DNA from: Candidatus Poribacteria bacterium
GTDB taxonomy: Bacteria > Poribacteria > WGA-4E > WGA-3G
Direction: 5' to 3'
Length of the DNA: 64,000 bases
Assembly (NCBI GenBank): GCA_009841255.1
Contig: VXMD01000068.1
Coordinates: 1 to 64,000, forward strand
How positions within the stretch are numbered: the stretch's first letter is position 1; the number at the start of each line of letters is the position of its first letter. A program made the translations under genes and the position numbers. The notes below the pieces were generated by a model. It was not told the origin of the DNA. It saw only the letters and a program-made list of their open reading frames with translations, and made no database searches. Positions 62,577 to 64,000 of this stretch are shown here, piece by piece.

Positions 62577-62605
62577 GATAAAAACAAAAAAGCCCCGCGC
62601 GGGGC
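62577..62605 (-). terminator. Terminator-like hairpin in the rpsL leader
   Basis: On the minus strand GCCCCGC-GCGGGGC (62592-62605) is followed by TTTTTTGTTTTT. It lies downstream of the rpsL promoter (62712-62740) and 36 nt before the rpsL start, so it is probably an attenuator of the str operon, though it could simply be the terminator of nagA. Confidence 0.7.
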
Positions 62606-62711
62606 ATTGCAACTTCAACAAATTAACGTGGAATTTAGGTACGACGTTAGAATGTTTTCCGGATGATTGCCCCCGCTTCCAAAAAGATTGATTAGGGTTT
62701 CCAAAACTAAT

Positions 62712-62740
62712 ATTATACACAAATTTTTAGGCGATGTCAA
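62712..62740 (-). promoter_or_regulatory. Consensus sigma70-type promoter of the str operon
   Basis: On the minus strand TTGACA (62735-62740) and TATAAT (62712-62717) are exactly 17 bp apart, with an A/T-tract upstream like an UP element. The leader to rpsL would be about 165 nt. Confidence 0.85.
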
Positions 62741-62787
62741 ATTTTTTTTGAAAAAAAAGCAAAAAGCACTAAAATTCTGCGAATTTT

Positions 62788-64000
62788 CTATTTTTTTAGC
62801 AATTTTCCGCCTAAAATAACGGTTTGAACGCTCAAATTTTCGTCAACAACAACGAGATCTGCTGTTTTACCGGTTGCAATTGAACCCACCGAATCTGCAA
62901 CGCCTAAATTTCGTGCCGGTGTTAAAGTAGCCATTGTTATGGCATCTTCCAAAGAATGCCCCCAGTTGATAACGTTACGGACGCCATCCATAAGTGTAAT
63001 TGTTGCACCTGCGAGGCGTTCCGTCGGTTTTCCTACATCCAACCACATCGCTCCGTTGCGGACGTATTTCTCAGTGTTATGGGTCTCAAAAGCCGTGTCG
63101 TGTTCAGAAATTGCATCTTCATTGAGGCGATAGGCATCCAGTTCGGGGATGTATGTTGCCGAGGTGTGCCAATCTCCTGCAGGGACACCGGCGAGTTCTG
63201 TGCAATCTGTAATTAACCCGACGGCGTGAATCCCTTTTTGTGCGATGAGGTTATTCCCCCAAAAAGGGTGGACATGGTGTTCATCGACGATAAGTTCTGC
63301 GTGGATATCTGGATGGGAGAGGACTGCTTCAATTGCGCCGAGTGTGCGGTGGTGCATCCCGCTCATACCGTTGTAGGTGTGGGTGGCACGCGTCACCCCT
63401 GCGTCAATTGCGTCCATTGCTTGTTGGTATGTCGCGTTTGTATGTCCCATCGCGATCACGATGTTATTATAGGCATCTGTTCTAAAGGTCGCGAGATGCT
63501 TGATAAACTGCAAGTTTTCATCATTTTCTGGCGCGACGGAGATTACCTTTAGGGTGCCATCGGAAGCCGCCCACATCGCATGGAATTCTTCAAAATTCGG
63601 CGGTGTAATATATTTCGCGTTCTGCGCACCGTTTTTGGCGAGACTCCCGAATTTCCCTTCGACGTACGACCCTAAAATCCGAGAACCGTCTGCGATCGGT
63701 TCGTCAACGACGTGTGCAATGGCGGTTAAGGCACTGTTGATTTGTGCCATGCTTCCCGAGGAGATGCCTAACACCAATGAGGTGACACCGCTACGGACGT
63801 GCGCGCGTGCGATTGTTGCTGTGTCTTCAACTTCACCGGTCATGGTATCATAACCGCCGCCGCCGTGTACTAATCCGTCAATCAATCCCGGAATGACAAG
63901 GCATCCGGAGGCGTCGATAGTTTCGCCTGAGGGTTGCAGTGCCTCTGATGTTATCGTTGAAATTTTGTTGTCCTGAATGACGATATTTCCGTGTCCATAA
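62788..64000 (-). CDS. nagA: N-acetylglucosamine-6-phosphate deacetylase, 5' end outside the window
   Basis: At least 403 residues of an amidohydrolase; the frame is open to the right edge (YGHGNIVIQDNKIS...), so the start lies beyond 64000. Metal and substrate motifs: PGLIDGLVHGGGG (the first His of the common HxH is Leu), SYVEGKFG, AMGHTNATYQQAMDAID, THTYNGMSGMHHRTLG, LIVDEHHVHP and LITDCTELAGVPAG. NagA removes acetate from N-acetylglucosamine-6-phosphate in the cytoplasm; nagB at 13603 would act next. Some substitutions leave room for another N-acetyl-sugar phosphate. Confidence 0.83.
   Translation of the reverse strand, partial: YGHGNIVIQDNKISTITSEALQPSGETIDASGCLVIPGLIDGLVHGGGGYDTMTGEVEDTATIARAHVRSGVTSLVLGISSGSMAQINSALTAIAHVVDEPIADGSRILGSYVEGKFGSLAKNGAQNAKYITPPNFEEFHAMWAASDGTLKVISVAPENDENLQFIKHLATFRTDAYNNIVIAMGHTNATYQQAMDAIDAGVTRATHTYNGMSGMHHRTLGAIEAVLSHPDIHAELIVDEHHVHPFWGNNLIAQKGIHAVGLITDCTELAGVPAGDWHTSATYIPELDAYRLNEDAISEHDTAFETHNTEKYVRNGAMWLDVGKPTERLAGATITLMDGVRNVINWGHSLEDAITMATLTPARNLGVADSVGSIATGKTADLVVVDENLSVQTVILGGKLLKK

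Overview
The window reads as a chromosomal segment of an uncultivated, Gram-negative-type bacterium, most consistent with Candidatus Poribacteria or a close relative. This assignment is an inference from gene content: TonB receptor and PorV/FadL-like outer-membrane proteins, many lipoproteins, phytanoyl-CoA dioxygenases, Gfo/Idh/MocA oxidoreductases with TIM-barrel sugar isomerases, a tricorn-type protease, SpoIVB-S55-like peptidase and sigma-factor/beta-propeller fusions. I see no rRNA, tRNA, CRISPR array, insertion sequence or phage gene.

Region 1 (269-12796, minus strand) is accessory and signalling. It holds two large paralogous ECF sigma factors fused through one membrane span to an Asp-box beta-propeller, an S55-type lipoprotein peptidase directly behind one of them, a lipoprotein/bitopic-protein pair, a TonB-dependent receptor and a further member of the lipoprotein family. 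Region 2 (12965-16375) holds a MOSC protein overlapping nagB, a secreted protein and a Gfo/Idh oxidoreductase. Region 3 (16564-20715) holds a phytanoyl-CoA dioxygenase followed by a five-gene cassette that starts with a 50-residue six-cysteine secreted peptide. Region 4 (20957-37156) is metabolic: Gfo/Idh and TIM-barrel genes, an ABC exporter, a tricorn-like protease, a divergent acetate kinase, an orphan permease, a second dioxygenase and isomerase, and a multihaem membrane cytochrome beside a large membrane protein. Region 5 (37272-42278) is a second secreted-protein/lipoprotein cassette, a Tyr-rich lipoprotein and an outer-membrane protein.

Region 6 (42410-62541, minus strand) is a continuous str-S10-spc-alpha cluster of 31 genes from rpsL to rplQ. 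rpmD, adk, map and infA are absent from it. A consensus promoter and a terminator-like hairpin precede rpsL, and a strong terminator follows tuf. Unusually, the gaps between these essential genes are full of dispersed palindromic elements. A 5'-truncated nagA ends the window; with nagB at 13603 it would convert N-acetylglucosamine-6-phosphate to fructose-6-phosphate.

The two most interesting candidate systems are (i) membrane-tethered sigma factors with an extracytoplasmic sensor propeller, sharing a candidate ECF-type autoregulated promoter and, for one of them, a linked S55 protease; and (ii) a recurring cassette family (lipoprotein A, bitopic protein B, anchored protein C) that twice begins with a small secreted protein separated from the next gene by a hairpin.
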